Positions 63,101 through 64,000 of a stretch of 64,000 bases of DNA are shown here, in pieces. This stretch comes from Rostratula benghalensis. Lineage: Eukaryota > Chordata > Aves > Charadriiformes > Rostratulidae. Numbering within the stretch: the first letter of the stretch is position 1; every line of letters begins with the position of its first letter. The notes under the pieces are model-generated. The model was not told the origin of the DNA. It made no database searches and saw only the letters and a program-made list of their open reading frames with translations. The position numbers and the translations under genes were made by a program. The stretch lies in NCBI GenBank assembly GCA_013399305.1, contig VXAI01000442.1, positions 310,135 to 374,134 of the forward strand, written 5' to 3'.

Positions 63101-63999
63101 AACCCCCAAAAAGCTTGCTGAGAGCTTCTTGGCTTTTCCCAGGCGCAGTGGTGACCAGAGCATGGGCAGGAGGAGGTGGAGAGATGATATCTTTGCCCCA
63201 GGAGGCACTGAGGCAGCAGGAGCGCAGTCTCAGTTGCTGGTGACTATTGCAGGTCCCCATGGGATGGCAAAGCTCTCCCCATGGGCTGGCCCTGCCTCTG
63301 GCGTCCAGCTCCTGCTGGAGAGGAAACTTTCCTTGGCCAAGCAAGTGGAGGTGACTGTAGCTGGGCATCTCCCCGTCTGACTGTGCCAGGACTCCCTTGG
63401 ACATCACCAGGGTGGAGAGACTGGACCGCTGAGCTCCCAACCCAAACTGGTGCATGGAGTGACTGTGACAGGAAGCCCTGCTTTGCCCCACGCTGGTTGC
63501 TGGGACCCTGCCCCAGGTCCCCAGCCCAGAGGGAGAAGATCTATGATCCCATGTCCTCCAAAAGCACTGGGAGCCAACACAACCCTTCCTTGAATCCGCA
63601 TCTGGCATGGCCCTGAGCTTTCCTGCTCTCCAGCCCCGGGGCAAGGGGCTGGTGTTGGCCAGAAGATGGTGCTGGTTGGAAAGTGATTACAGACCTTGCT
63701 CTGCTCCGCTTCTGCCGGTAGAGGAGTCTTCAGATATTTTATTTATTTCTTACCCCCCCCCGCCCCTTCCTATCAGAAACACAGTAAAAATAACTCAGCA
63801 TGTTTAATGGTCCCAGATCTACTGTGCGGGGCCCACGGAGTTATTTATTACATCCAGCAGGTTACTGAGAGCTAAACTGCAGTAACGCGAAACCTGAGGC
63901 GAAGGCTGCTTCTGGGCAGAGGATTCTCTGGGCAACTAATGGAAGCATAACCCTGATTGATAATGGTTTTAGGGTTATTTATTTTTCCTCAGGATCCTC
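60131..63999. other. Gene-free region
   Basis: No exon or CR1 end is recognised. An octamer-containing cluster (gtaattaagctaatttgcat) lies at about 60703-60722, short TGGATT/TGGACT repeats near 61995-62015, and an AT-rich segment from 63780 to the right edge. Confidence 0.5.
60703..60722. promoter_or_regulatory. Homeodomain plus octamer motif cluster
   Basis: gtaattaagctaatttgcat contains TAATTA, a second TAAT core and a perfect ATTTGCAT octamer (60715-60722), within 22 bp of each other. Candidate POU/homeodomain binding region; not confirmed. Confidence 0.35.
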
Positions 64000-64000
64000 C

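Noticed and set aside
48959..63999. Expected Xq28-block neighbours such as SPRY3 or TMLHE
   Set aside because: SPRY3 would show a single long coding exon with a Cys-rich Sprouty domain. Nothing like it is present on either strand.

Overview
The window is vertebrate nuclear DNA and almost certainly from a bird. It has spliced genes with GT/AG introns, a CpG-island promoter, at least 14 CR1 retrotransposon 3' ends in both orientations, and an LTR whose ends match a common avian endogenous-retrovirus LTR class. No prokaryotic feature is present. The gene set (a SLAIN-family gene, VAMP7, POLR1D, EDNRB2) fits the block carried on chicken chromosome 4 and songbird chromosome 4A, which corresponds to human Xq28. 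The species cannot be read from the sequence.

Layout, left to right. (1) 1-7.6 kb, + strand: the last five coding exons of a SLAIN-family microtubule plus-end gene whose 5' part lies outside the window. (2) 7.6-9.8 kb: short intergenic gap between two convergent 3' ends. (3) 9.8-25.9 kb, - strand: complete VAMP7 (220 aa, seven coding exons plus a predicted noncoding first exon). (4) 25.45-26.1 kb: CpG island acting as a bidirectional promoter, with a tandem pair of ZNF143-type motifs. (5) 26.0-33.15 kb, + strand: complete POLR1D (114 aa, five exons). (6) 33.9-47.6 kb, - strand: complete EDNRB2 (436 aa, seven coding exons), with a predicted TATA/CCAAT promoter and noncoding exon about 5 kb upstream of the start codon. 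(7) 47.7-64 kb: no recognisable gene. It holds CR1 copies, simple repeats and several AT-rich clusters of homeodomain, SOX and POU-like motifs that could be EDNRB2 enhancers.

The genes do not form one pathway. VAMP7 (vesicle fusion) and POLR1D (RNA polymerases I and III) share a housekeeping promoter. EDNRB2 is the neural-crest and melanoblast endothelin receptor of birds. All four coding sequences join cleanly across every splice junction with conserved phase and no frameshift or stop. The main evolutionary point is that a SLAIN gene and an endothelin receptor lie close together here, as SLAIN1 and EDNRB do on human chromosome 13. That suggests this block is the ohnologue of the SLAIN1-EDNRB block and that the SLAIN copy is a third family member.
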